From Streptomyces sp. MRC013 (GTDB lineage Bacteria; Actinomycetota; Actinomycetes; Streptomycetales; Streptomycetaceae): 64,000 bases of DNA. The notes under the pieces are model-generated. The model saw only the letters and a program-made list of their open reading frames with translations, made no database searches and was not told where the DNA came from. The stretch is from assembly GCF_023614235.1 (NCBI RefSeq), contig NZ_CP094264.1:1116001-1180000 (forward strand), read 5' to 3'. Of this stretch, positions 27,414-35,448 are shown in pieces. Position numbers and translations under genes: made by a program. How positions within the stretch are numbered: position 1 is the stretch's first letter; the number at the start of each line of letters is the position of its first letter.

Positions 27414-28964
27414 TCAGCGCATGAACTTCTTGAACTCGTCGGGCAGCTCGAAGTCCTGGCCCGGCTGGCCCGTCGGGAGCCCGAACGCCCCGCCCTGCTG
27501 CGCCTGCTGCTCCCGGCGCTGCGCGGCGGCCTCCTCCTCGGCCCTCCGCTTCATCGGGTTGCCGCTGCGCCGCTTGCCCTTCGCCTGCTTCTGCTGCTTC
27601 TTCTGCCGGCCCGCGCCGCCCGTGCCGGGCATGCCCGGCATCCCCGGCAGGCCGCCGCCCTGCGCCATGCGCGACATCATCTTCCGCGCCTCGAAGAACC
27701 GCTCCACCAGCGACTTCACCGCGCTGACGTCCACACCGGAGCCGCGCGCGATACGTGCTCGGCGCGAACCGTTGATGATCGTCGGGTCCTGTCGCTCGGC
27801 CGGGGTCATCGACTTGATGATCGCCGCCGTGCGGTCGACGTCCCGCTCGTCGATGCTGTTGATCTGGTCCCGCATCTGCGCCATGCCGGGCAGCATGCCG
27901 AGCAGCTTGGAGATGGAGCCCATCTTGCGGACCTGCTCCATCTGGGCCAGGAAGTCGTCGAGCGTGAAGTCCTTGCCCTTGCTGCTCGCCAGCTTGGAGG
28001 CCATCTTGGCGGCCTCTTCCTGGCTGAAGGTCTGCTCGGCCTTCTCGATCAGCGACAGCACGTCGCCCATGCCGAGGATGCGGGACGCCATGCGGTCCGG
28101 GTGGAACGCGTCGAAGTCGTCCAGCTTCTCGCCGTTGGAGGCGAACATGATCTGGCGGCCGGTGACGTGGGCGATCGACAGGGCGGCGCCACCGCGGGCG
28201 TCGCCGTCGAGCTTGGACAGGACCACGCCGTCGAAGCCGACGCCGTCGCGGAAGGCCTCCGCGGTGTTGACGGCGTCCTGACCGATCATCGCGTCGACGA
28301 CGAAGAGGATCTCGTCCGGGGAGACGGCGTCGCGGATGTCCGCCGCCTGCCGCATCATCTCCTGGTCGATGCCGAGGCGGCCGGCGGTGTCGACGACGAC
28401 GACGTCGAACTGCTTGGTCCGCGCGTACTCGACGGAGTCCTTCGCGACCCGGACCGGGTCGCCGACGCCGTTGCCCGGCTCCGGCGCGTAGACGCCCACG
28501 CCGGCGCGCTCGGCGACGACGGAGAGCTGGTTGACGGCGTTCGGCCGCTGGAGGTCGCAGGCGACGAGCAGCGGCGAATGCCCCTGGCCCTTGAGCCACT
28601 TGCCGAGCTTTCCGGCGAGCGTGGTCTTGCCGGCGCCCTGGAGACCGGCCAGCATGATCACGGTCGGGGGCTGCTTGGCGAAGCGCAGCCGGCGGGTCTC
28701 GCCGCCGAGGACCTTCACCAGTTCCTCGTTGACGATCTTGACGACCTGCTGGCCCGGGTTCAGGGCCTTGGAGACCTCGGCGCCCAGGGCCCGTTCCTTC
28801 ACGCTCTTGATGAAGGCCCGGACGACGGGCAGGGCGACATCCGCCTCGAGCAGCGCGATACGGATCTCACGTGCCGTGGCGTCGATGTCGGCCTCGCTGA
28901 GGCGTCCCTTGCCCCGGAGCGTTTTGAAGGTGTTCGCCAAGCGGTCGGAGAGAGTATCGAACAC
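27414..28964 (-). CDS. ffh: signal recognition particle protein Ffh (SRP54)
   Basis: The 516-residue SRP GTPase binds signal sequences emerging from ribosomes and hands them to FtsY. The N-domain is followed by the G-domain with G1 GLQGAGKTT (107-115), the DTAGRLG switch and TKLDG (as SKLDGDARGG). The C-terminal M-domain contains methionine-rich MMSRMAQGGG and a GMPGMPG segment ahead of a Lys/Gln-rich tail. Its partner ftsY is at 33915-35144. In Streptomyces ffh normally follows glnD; here amtB lies directly upstream (see findings). Confidence 0.95.
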   Translation of the reverse strand: MFDTLSDRLANTFKTLRGKGRLSEADIDATAREIRIALLEADVALPVVRAFIKSVKERALGAEVSKALNPGQQVVKIVNEELVKVLGGETRRLRFAKQPPTVIMLAGLQGAGKTTLAGKLGKWLKGQGHSPLLVACDLQRPNAVNQLSVVAERAGVGVYAPEPGNGVGDPVRVAKDSVEYARTKQFDVVVVDTAGRLGIDQEMMRQAADIRDAVSPDEILFVVDAMIGQDAVNTAEAFRDGVGFDGVVLSKLDGDARGGAALSIAHVTGRQIMFASNGEKLDDFDAFHPDRMASRILGMGDVLSLIEKAEQTFSQEEAAKMASKLASSKGKDFTLDDFLAQMEQVRKMGSISKLLGMLPGMAQMRDQINSIDERDVDRTAAIIKSMTPAERQDPTIINGSRRARIARGSGVDVSAVKSLVERFFEARKMMSRMAQGGGLPGMPGMPGTGGAGRQKKQQKQAKGKRRSGNPMKRRAEEEAAAQRREQQAQQGGAFGLPTGQPGQDFELPDEFKKFMR

Positions 28965-29020
28965 GGCGGTCGCGGATCCTCGGGTCTAGGGGGCGGACGG
29001 TCGCCCCCAAGGGTATCCGG

Positions 29021-29052
29021 CCCCTCCGGTGAGGGCGCCCCCACCGGAGGGG
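29021..29052 (-). terminator. terminator hairpin after amtB
   Basis: CCCCTCCGGTG (29021-29031) and CACCGGAGGGG (29042-29052) form a perfect 11-bp stem with a ten-base loop. It lies in the 247-base gap between amtB and ffh, and suggests that amtB is transcribed alone. No T-tract. Confidence 0.65.
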
Positions 29053-29211
29053 CGCGGACGGGGGCCGCGGCGGTCCCCGCCGTCCGCCGGACACATGCGC
29101 GCCGGCGCGTGCGCGGACGGCCGCACCGGCGGGGGCGGACCGCACCCGCCGGCACCGGCGGCTCCCCCGGGCCCGCCGGGCCGGTGCGTCCCGGTGGGCC
29201 CGGAGCGGGCC

Positions 29212-30567
29212 TCACGCGTCCACCGCGCGCCGCGCCGCCGTCACGGGCCGGGCGGGGAGGGGCACGGCCCCGCCGGGGGTGGGACCGTGCCCGTCCCCGC
29301 CGAGGTCGTACGCGGTCCCGGCGTGTTCGGCCCGGTCGATGCCGGAGACCTCGTCGTCCTCGCTGACGCGCATGCCGACCGTCCTGTGGAGGACCAGGGC
29401 GAGGGCGGCGGAGACGACCAGGGAGTAGACGAGGACCGCGGCGACGCCGACGACCTGCTTGACCAGCTGGTCCGTGCCACCTCCGTAGAGGAGGCCCCGG
29501 GCCTCGGACTGGACGCCGCCGGTGGCGAGGAAGCCGACGAGGACGGAGCCGACGACGCCGCCGACGAGGTGGACGCCGACCACGTCGAGGGAGTCGTCGT
29601 AGCCGAACCCGTGCTTGAGCCGGACGGCCGCCGCGCACAGGGGGCCGGCGACGGCGCCGATCGCGACGGCGCCGAGCGGGGAGCAGGAACCGCCGGACGG
29701 GGTGATGGCGACGAGGCCGGCGACGGCGCCGGAGGCGGCGCCGAGGGCGGTGCAGGCGCCGTGGCGGATCCTCTCGTACGCGAGCCAGGCGAGCATGGCG
29801 GCCGCCGCCGCGACCTGGGTGTTGACGAACACCACCGCGCCGACGCCGTCGTCGTTGCCGAGCCGGGAGCCGGCGTTGAAGCCGAACCAGCCGAACCAGA
29901 GGAGGGCGGTGCCGAGCATGACGAGGGGGAGGTTGTGGGGGTGTGCCGGGTCCTTCCCGAAACCGACGCGCCGGCCGATGACGAGGATCACGCCGAGGGC
30001 GGCGGCCCCGGCGTTGACGTGGACGGCGGTGCCTCCGGCAAAGTCCACGACGCCCGCCTCGAGGAGCCAGCCTCCCGGGCCCCAGACCCAGTGGGCGACG
30101 GGGAAGTAGACGGCCGTGGCCCACAGGGCGACGAACAGGACCCAGGAGCCGAACTTCACCCGGTCGGCGAGGGCCCCGCTGATCAGGGCGGGCGTGATGA
30201 CCGCGAACATCAGCTGGAAGGCGGCGAAGGCGAGGACCGGGATCGCGTACCCGTCCCAGAGCCGGTCGCGGCCGACGCCGCTCAGTCCGGCGAAGTCCGG
30301 GGACCAGCCGACGACCGACCCGAAGTCCGTGCCGAAGGCGACACCGAAGCCGTAGAGGACCCACAGGACCGTGACGACCCCGAGGGCGGCGAAGCTCATC
30401 ATCAGCATGTTGAGGGTGCTCCTGGAGCGGACCATGCCTCCGTAGAAGAAGGCCAGGCCGGGTGTCATCAGCATCACCAGGGCGGAGCAGAGGAGCATGA
30501 AACCGGTGTTGGCGGCGGAGAGGGCGGGGGTCTCCCCCGCGGTGAGCATCGGGGTGCCCGGTGGCAT
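29212..30567 (-). CDS. amtB: ammonium transporter AmtB
   Basis: The 451-residue product has the Amt family's eleven hydrophobic helices. Motifs are LMTPGLAFFYGGMVRS, the twin-His pore elements in DFAGGTAVHVNAG and in VGVHLVGGVVGS, and WFGWFGFNAGS. The cytoplasmic tail has DEVSGIDRAEH. It should conduct ammonium under nitrogen limitation and normally be gated by the PII protein GlnK, but glnK does not follow it here. ATG at 30567 has GAGGAG eight bases upstream. A GlnR-type box lies at 30667-30704, so expression is probably nitrogen-regulated. Confidence 0.93.
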   Translation of the reverse strand: MPPGTPMLTAGETPALSAANTGFMLLCSALVMLMTPGLAFFYGGMVRSRSTLNMLMMSFAALGVVTVLWVLYGFGVAFGTDFGSVVGWSPDFAGLSGVGRDRLWDGYAIPVLAFAAFQLMFAVITPALISGALADRVKFGSWVLFVALWATAVYFPVAHWVWGPGGWLLEAGVVDFAGGTAVHVNAGAAALGVILVIGRRVGFGKDPAHPHNLPLVMLGTALLWFGWFGFNAGSRLGNDDGVGAVVFVNTQVAAAAAMLAWLAYERIRHGACTALGAASGAVAGLVAITPSGGSCSPLGAVAIGAVAGPLCAAAVRLKHGFGYDDSLDVVGVHLVGGVVGSVLVGFLATGGVQSEARGLLYGGGTDQLVKQVVGVAAVLVYSLVVSAALALVLHRTVGMRVSEDDEVSGIDRAEHAGTAYDLGGDGHGPTPGGAVPLPARPVTAARRAVDA

Positions 30568-30870
30568 CGGCGTCTCCTCGTCGTCGGCCGGCCGGTGCGG
30601 GGCACGGACCGGGGCTGCGCGGCCGCGGGCGCGGCCGGTCGTGCCGCAGGAGCCTGGCGCGGCGCCGTTTCGGCCGGTGCCGTCCGGCGTTTCGGCGCGG
30701 TGACGAAGGGGCGGGCCGTGTTACGCCGCGGTGAACCACCGGCCGCGCTCCGATGACACGGTGCCCTCCGCCGGCCTCGGAGCGGCTGCCGGCCGACTGC
30801 GGCGGCCGCGCCCGTCCACCCGGCGCGGGAGCGGGCCGGCGGGCGCGGCGCCGGGGAGGCCGAGAGGGGG
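30568..30870. other. amtB upstream region / nsdA downstream region
   Basis: 303 bases with no gene. It contains the GlnR-type box at 30667-30704. A CAGGCT sequence on the minus strand (complement of 30651-30656) is a possible -10 element for amtB. I saw no clear terminator for nsdA. Confidence 0.4.
30667..30704 (-). promoter_or_regulatory. GlnR-type operator upstream of amtB
   Basis: On the minus strand the sequence reads GTCAC, six bases, GAAAC, then after a 17-base interval a second GAAAC. The first pair matches the actinobacterial GlnR box GTnAC-n6-GaAAC exactly, and the two GAAAC b-sites start exactly 22 bases apart, the spacing of the tandem box. The second a-site is degenerate. The element lies 100-137 bases before the amtB start, where GlnR activates amtB in S. 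coelicolor. Confidence 0.7.
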
Positions 30871-32340
30871 TCAGACCGCTTCGGCGGTCTCGGGGAGGGT
30901 CCTGGCCAGGAGGTCGGTGATGTCGACGATCTCCGGGACGTCGCCGAAGTCGCGTGCGGCGGTGCCGACGGTCTTGCGCAGGCGGGTGTTCACCCGCTCG
31001 GACCGGACGCGCCGGGCGACCTTCAGTGCCTGCCCCGCCCTGGCCGCCGCCTGCTCGGGCTCGCGCTTCAGCAGGTGGACGGTGGCCAGGCCGACGAGGT
31101 TGAGGGCGTAGGAGCGCTGGTGCTCCTCGTCCTCGGCGAACAGTTCGACGGCGCGCTCCATGACGGGTTCGGCGAGGGAGGCGTAGGCGGGGCTGCGGCC
31201 GGCGAAGTAGGCGAGGTCGCGGAAGGAGTGGGAGTTCTCGCCGTTGAGTTCGGCCTCGTTGAAGAAGCGGATCCAGTCGGGGTCCGGCTCGCCGTCGAGG
31301 CCCGCGTCGGCGAAGGTCTCCTCGGCCATCCGCACGGCCCGCTTGCACTTGCCGGGCTGGCCCATGTTCGCGTACGCGCGGGCCTCCATCGCGTACAGCA
31401 TGGCCTGGGTGCGGGCGGTGGCGCAGTCGCGGCTGCCGTACTGCGCGAGGTGGATGAGTTCGAGGGCGTCGTCCGGCCGCCCGAGGTGGATCATCTGGCG
31501 GCTCATGGAGGACAGGACGTACGAGCCGAGGGGCTTGTCACCGGCCTCCTTGGCCGCGTGGAGGGCGAGGACGAAGTACTTCTGGGCGGTGGGCTGGAGA
31601 CCCACGTCGTAGCTCATCCACCCGGCGAGCTGCGCCAGTTCGGCGGCGCAGCGGAAGAGACGGCGGGAGACGGCGGCCGGCTGCGGTTCCTGGAGGAGGT
31701 CGGTGACCTCGTGGAGCTGGCCGACGACGGCCTTGCGGCGCAGACCGCCTCCGCACTGGGCGTCCCAGGTGCGGAACATGGCGGTGGTGGACTCCAGCAT
31801 CTCCAGTTCGGCGTGGGAGATCCGGTGCGGGCGCCGGCTCGGCGGGGGCGGGTCGGCGCGGTCGGCGGCGGGGCCCGGGATGAGCCAGCGCTGCATGGGC
31901 TCGATGAGGGAGGGGCCGGCGGCGAGGGTGAGCGACGTGCCGAGGAAGCCTCGCCGGGCGAGCATGAGGTCGCTGCGGGAGAACTCGCTGAGCAGGGAGA
32001 CCGTCTGCGGGCCGGCCCAGGGCAGGTCGACACCGGACACCGAGGGCGACTGGTGGGTGGTGCGCAGACCGAGGTCCTCGACGGCGACGACGGTGCCGAA
32101 GCGCTCGGAGAACAGCTCGGAGAGGATGCGGGGGATGGGCTCGCGGGGCTGCTCGCCGTCGAGCCAGCGCCGCACGCGGGAGGTGTCGGTGCTGACGTGG
32201 TGGGCGCCCATCCGGCGGGCCCTGCGGTTCACCTGGCGCGCGAGCTCGCCCTTCGACCAGCCGCTGCGTACGAACCACGAGCCGAGTTTCTCGTTCGGGC
32301 GCTTCCCGGCGTTCGTACCGTCCGTGCCGCTGCCGCCCAA
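30871..32340 (-). CDS. nsdA: NsdA, TPR-type negative regulator of sporulation and antibiotic production
   Basis: About 489 residues. The N-terminus GTNAGKRPNEKLGSWFVRSG, followed by ARQVNRRARRMG and RVRRWLDGEQPREPIP, is a cryptic helix-turn-helix-like region characteristic of NsdA; the rest is tetratricopeptide-like helices (MEARAYANMGQPGKCKRA, LNLVGLATVHLLKRE). In S. coelicolor its loss raises sporulation and actinorhodin output. I find no ATG or GTG near the family N-terminus; a TTG at 32340 (LGGSGTDG) fits best. It is divergent from a prim-pol-like gene, the normal Streptomyces arrangement. Confidence 0.88.
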   Translation of the reverse strand: MGGSGTDGTNAGKRPNEKLGSWFVRSGWSKGELARQVNRRARRMGAHHVSTDTSRVRRWLDGEQPREPIPRILSELFSERFGTVVAVEDLGLRTTHQSPSVSGVDLPWAGPQTVSLLSEFSRSDLMLARRGFLGTSLTLAAGPSLIEPMQRWLIPGPAADRADPPPPSRRPHRISHAELEMLESTTAMFRTWDAQCGGGLRRKAVVGQLHEVTDLLQEPQPAAVSRRLFRCAAELAQLAGWMSYDVGLQPTAQKYFVLALHAAKEAGDKPLGSYVLSSMSRQMIHLGRPDDALELIHLAQYGSRDCATARTQAMLYAMEARAYANMGQPGKCKRAVRMAEETFADAGLDGEPDPDWIRFFNEAELNGENSHSFRDLAYFAGRSPAYASLAEPVMERAVELFAEDEEHQRSYALNLVGLATVHLLKREPEQAAARAGQALKVARRVRSERVNTRLRKTVGTAARDFGDVPEIVDITDLLARTLPETAEAV

Positions 32341-32769
32341 TGGAAGGCCCCCATCCGCTGGATCTCCGTGTCGCCGAACCCCGGTCGGAATGCCGCGGAC
32401 CGCGGTCCGGCGCCGGGGTCCGCACCCTCCGGGCGGGACGCCGGGTCGTCTCCGGCACACCTGCGGGTGCGGACGCTGTCCGGGGGTTCGGGCACCGAAA
32501 GTAACCCCGTGATCACGTGCCCTGCGGGGCCGATCACAGAAACGCCACCATTCGCCACCCCTTCGAATGAACTCTCCCAGCATCAGGCGCGATTCACTTG
32601 ACACGCTGCGGTCGGGAGCACGGTGCACCGAGGTCTGAAGTGGCGCACGGGTGGCGTGCACGCTACCGGAAAAGCATCCACGCGCCTCCCGAGCGGAGAC
32701 CTTAGTGACGGAGAGTAAGGAATAAGCTCCGCATGGTAACCATCGGCGAATCAATCCGTTGGAGGGGGC
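32341..32769. other. divergent promoter region of nsdA and the prim-pol-like gene
   Basis: 429 bases, noticeably richer in A/T from about 32490 to 32760. It has a perfect ten-base palindrome CGTGATCACG at 32508-32517 with a further GATCAC about 16 bases on, a TTGACA near 32598, and an AGTGAC ... AGTAA pair near 32703-32719. These are plausible operator and promoter parts, but I cannot assemble a certain promoter. Confidence 0.4.
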
Positions 32770-33477
32770 ATGGGCTTCACGATCGGCGGCACGCGTATCC
32801 GCGAAACGCGGTCCGGGCGAGCGGGTCTCACCGGACTGGCCAGGCTGACGTTCCCGGGGACCCGTCGCCGCGGGACGCGGACGACGGAGTGCACGGTGGT
32901 GGCGGAGTACACCGGCCTGTGGGGCTGGGACGTGGTGCCCGGGGCCCGCATGGCACCGGGCGGGTGCTCCTGCGGGGAGACGTCCTGCGCGGCTCCGGGG
33001 GCCCATCCGCTCCGGGGGGCGCCGGAGGTGCCGGCGGGCGCCTCGCTGGACGAGGCGGTGGAGGCGTGGTCGCGGTTCCCGGACGCACCGTTGACGCTTC
33101 CGGTCGGGCGCTCCTTCGACGTGCTGGAGGTCGCGGAGGCGGCGGGGCGGCGGGCCCTGGTGCGGTTGGAGCGCATGGGGCTGCCGCTGGGACCGGTGTG
33201 CGTGACGCCGACGGGCCGGGCGCAGTTCTTCGTGGCGCCGGGGGCGGCGCAGGAACTGCCGCGGCTGCTCTACCGGTTGGGCTGGGATGACGCGGACCTG
33301 GACCTGCAGTGCCTGGGGCCCGGCTCCTGGATCACCGCCCCGCCGTCCGACCTCGGCGGTCTGGGTCCGGTCCGCTGGCTGCGGCCCCCGTCCCCGGAGG
33401 TCGGCCACACCGCCCCGCAGGCCCGCCTCCTGCTCGGCACCCTGGCCTACATCAGCCACCGCTCGGCCGCGGCCTGA
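32770..33477 (+). CDS. stand-alone prim-pol-like (bifunctional DNA primase/polymerase N-terminal) domain protein
   Basis: The 235-residue product carries the zinc-knuckle-like signature of the prim-pol domain (CSCGETSCAAPGAHP) followed by a single archaeo-eukaryotic-primase-like core. The expected metal-binding DxD strand reads SFDVLEV, and the conserved His of the usual GGxH motif is absent in TGRAQFFV, so catalysis is doubtful. Length is that of the isolated domain with no helicase attached. GGAGGGGG about five bases upstream supports ATG 32770. Its place beside nsdA is conserved in Streptomyces. Function is unknown; a nucleotide- or nucleic-acid-binding role is an inference. Confidence 0.72.
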   Translation: MGFTIGGTRIRETRSGRAGLTGLARLTFPGTRRRGTRTTECTVVAEYTGLWGWDVVPGARMAPGGCSCGETSCAAPGAHPLRGAPEVPAGASLDEAVEAWSRFPDAPLTLPVGRSFDVLEVAEAAGRRALVRLERMGLPLGPVCVTPTGRAQFFVAPGAAQELPRLLYRLGWDDADLDLQCLGPGSWITAPPSDLGGLGPVRWLRPPSPEVGHTAPQARLLLGTLAYISHRSAAA

Positions 33478-33914
33478 CCCCGGGCCGCCCCGGGCACGCG
33501 CCCTGCGGAGCCCCGGCCCGTCCGCGGGCGGCGGCCCGGGCACGCACGGCGGACGCCCGGCGCGTCCCGCCCTCCCCCCGGGCCCTCGGCGGCCCGGCCG
33601 CCCGCGTGCGCCGTCGCGCCGGGCGCGCCGCCGGTGAAACCGCGTGTCCGCCCCGGCCCGCCGCGGCACCGGGCGCCGGGGCTCCCCGGCCCCACCCGCG
33701 TCGTTCCCCGACCGGGCCGGGCGGCCGGAGCGTCCGCCGCCCGTCTCCCGGCAGCCCCCGTCGTTCCCAGCCACCACCCCGACCGCCCCGACCGCCCCGA
33801 CCGCCCCGGGTACCGCCGGGTCCGCTCGACCGGCGGCGCGAACGGCGGCGGGGCGGCCCGCCGGACGCTTGTGCGCGTGCCGGCCGACCGCCCCGCTCGC
33901 GGGACGCGCGAGGC
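33478..33914. other. convergent intergenic region between the prim-pol-like gene and ftsY
   Basis: 437 bases of extremely C-rich sequence on the plus strand. The only structure I can support is the short tandem repeat at 33781-33807. No gene or clear terminator was seen. Confidence 0.45.
33781..33807. repeat. nine-base tandem repeat, three copies
   Basis: GACCGCCCC occurs three times without interruption. A partial copy precedes it. It lies in non-coding sequence downstream of ftsY and is probably a slippage product of low-complexity GC sequence. Confidence 0.6.
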
Positions 33915-35144
33915 TCAGGCGCCCTCGCCGATCAGGGCGTCGACGAAGGCCTCCGGTTCGAAGGGGGCCAGGTCGTCCGGCCCCTCGCCGAGGCCGACGA
34001 GCTTCACCGGGACGCCCAGCTCGCGCTGGACGGCGATGACGATGCCGCCCTTCGCCGTACCGTCCAGCTTGGTGAGGACGATGCCGGTGATGTCCACGAC
34101 CTCCGCGAAGACACGCGCCTGGATCAGGCCGTTCTGCCCGGTCGTGGCGTCCAGGACGAGGAGGACCTCGTCGAGCGGGCCGTGCTTCTCGACGACGCGC
34201 TTGACCTTGCCCAGCTCGTCCATGAGACCGGTCTTGGTGTGCAGGCGGCCCGCGGTGTCGATGAGCACCGCGTCGGCGCCCTCCGCGATGCCCTCCTTCA
34301 CCGCGTCGTACGCGATGGAGGCCGGGTCGCCGCCCTCCGGACCGCGCACCGTACGGGCGCCGACGCGCTCGCCCCAGGTCTGGAGCTGGTCGGCGGCGGC
34401 CGCGCGGAACGTGTCCGCCGCGCCGAGCACGACGGAGCGGCCGTCCGCGACCAGGACGCGGGCGAGCTTGCCGGTCGTCGTGGTCTTTCCGGTGCCGTTG
34501 ACGCCGACGACCATGACGACGCCCGGCGTCTCCAGTCCGCCCTCCGTCTTCACGGAACGGTCGAAGTCGGTCCCGACGAGGGCGAGCAGTTCCTCGCGGA
34601 GCAGGGCGCGCAGTTCGTCGGGCGTGCGCGTGCCGAGTACCCGGACGCGTTCCCGCAGACGCTTCACGAGCTCCTGGGTGGGGGCGACGCCGACGTCGGC
34701 GGTGAGGAGGGTGTCCTCGACCTCCTCCCACGTCTCCTCGTCGAGGGTGTCGCGCGAGAGCAGCGTGAGCAGGCCCCTGCCGAGGGAGTTCTGGGAGCGG
34801 GCGAGCCGGGCCCGCAGCCGGACGAGCCGGCCGGCGGCGGGTTCCGGGATCTCGATCTCGCGGACGGGAGGCTCCGCGACGACCGGGTCCTCGACGGCGG
34901 CCGGGGTCCCGACCGCCTCCTCCGCCGTCGGGAGATCGACCTCCTCGACGGTTCTGCGCGGTTCCCCGCGGGGTGTCTCCGCCTCCTCGCCGACGCGCGG
35001 CTCGGCGGGCGGAGCGGTGATGGTCGGCGTGGTCGACGGGGCCTCGGGCGGCAGCCGCCTCCTTCGGCGTCCGCCGACGACGAGGCCGCTGATCACTCCG
35101 ACCGCGACCAGGGCGATGACTACAGCAAGGATGACGAATTCCAT
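33915..35144 (-). CDS. ftsY: signal recognition particle receptor FtsY
   Basis: A 409-residue SRP receptor GTPase. The N-terminus is a hydrophobic anchor (EFVILAVVIALVAVGVISGLVVG) followed by an acidic/proline A-domain of about 100 residues, so it is permanently membrane-attached as in other actinobacteria. The NG domain has VVGVNGTGKTTTTGKLA (G1), DTFRAAA, DTAGRLH and LTKLDGTAKGG. It receives Ffh-ribosome complexes at the translocon. glcP lies downstream of its start region on the same strand, separated by 304 bases. Confidence 0.95.
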   Translation of the reverse strand: MEFVILAVVIALVAVGVISGLVVGGRRRRRLPPEAPSTTPTITAPPAEPRVGEEAETPRGEPRRTVEEVDLPTAEEAVGTPAAVEDPVVAEPPVREIEIPEPAAGRLVRLRARLARSQNSLGRGLLTLLSRDTLDEETWEEVEDTLLTADVGVAPTQELVKRLRERVRVLGTRTPDELRALLREELLALVGTDFDRSVKTEGGLETPGVVMVVGVNGTGKTTTTGKLARVLVADGRSVVLGAADTFRAAAADQLQTWGERVGARTVRGPEGGDPASIAYDAVKEGIAEGADAVLIDTAGRLHTKTGLMDELGKVKRVVEKHGPLDEVLLVLDATTGQNGLIQARVFAEVVDITGIVLTKLDGTAKGGIVIAVQRELGVPVKLVGLGEGPDDLAPFEPEAFVDALIGEGA

Positions 35145-35448
35145 GGTCCGTCCAGTATGCGCGACGCCGCCGCCCCGGCTCCCTCATGGGAATGCCCCGC
35201 CCCGGTGATTGTGCGGCGGGCCCGGGGCGGGCCGGGACCGTGCACCCGTACCGGTCCGTCCAGGGCCGCCCCGGTGCGGGCGGCGCCGGGACCGGGCCGC
35301 CCGGAATGCCGGCGGTGCCGGCGGGCGGAGTGCCCCGCGGGCCGCCCCGGGGCACGCGGGGGGCGGAGGGGGCGGGACGGCAGGCCCGTGGGACGACCGG
35401 ACGGTGGGGCGACGGGGCCGGTGGGACCGCATGGCGGCGGGGCGGCGG
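35145..35448. other. intergenic region between glcP and ftsY
   Basis: 304 bases between the glcP stop and the ftsY start, both on the minus strand, so it must hold the ftsY promoter. It is G-rich on the plus strand. I see no recognisable hexamers, hairpin with T-tract or small gene. Confidence 0.4.

Noticed and set aside
28965..29211. A remnant of glnK or glnD in the amtB-ffh gap.
   Set aside because: I looked on both strands for PII (T-loop, Walker-like) and GlnD (nucleotidyltransferase, HD) motifs and saw none in the 247 bases.
25896..29366. Plus-strand open frame (~1150 codons) covering the methyltransferase, ffh and beyond.
   Set aside because: It overlaps real genes on both strands in the wrong frames, has no domain or signal, and its Arg/Pro/His-rich composition is typical of a shadow.
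33781..33807. Start of a CRISPR array or regulatory iteron set.
   Set aside because: Only three nine-base units, no spacers, no cas genes and low complexity.
32341..35355. Continuation of the nsdA frame far upstream, suggesting a ~1490-residue protein.
   Set aside because: The upstream part runs antisense over the prim-pol-like gene and through ftsY in a shadow frame. Family similarity begins only at about 32340.
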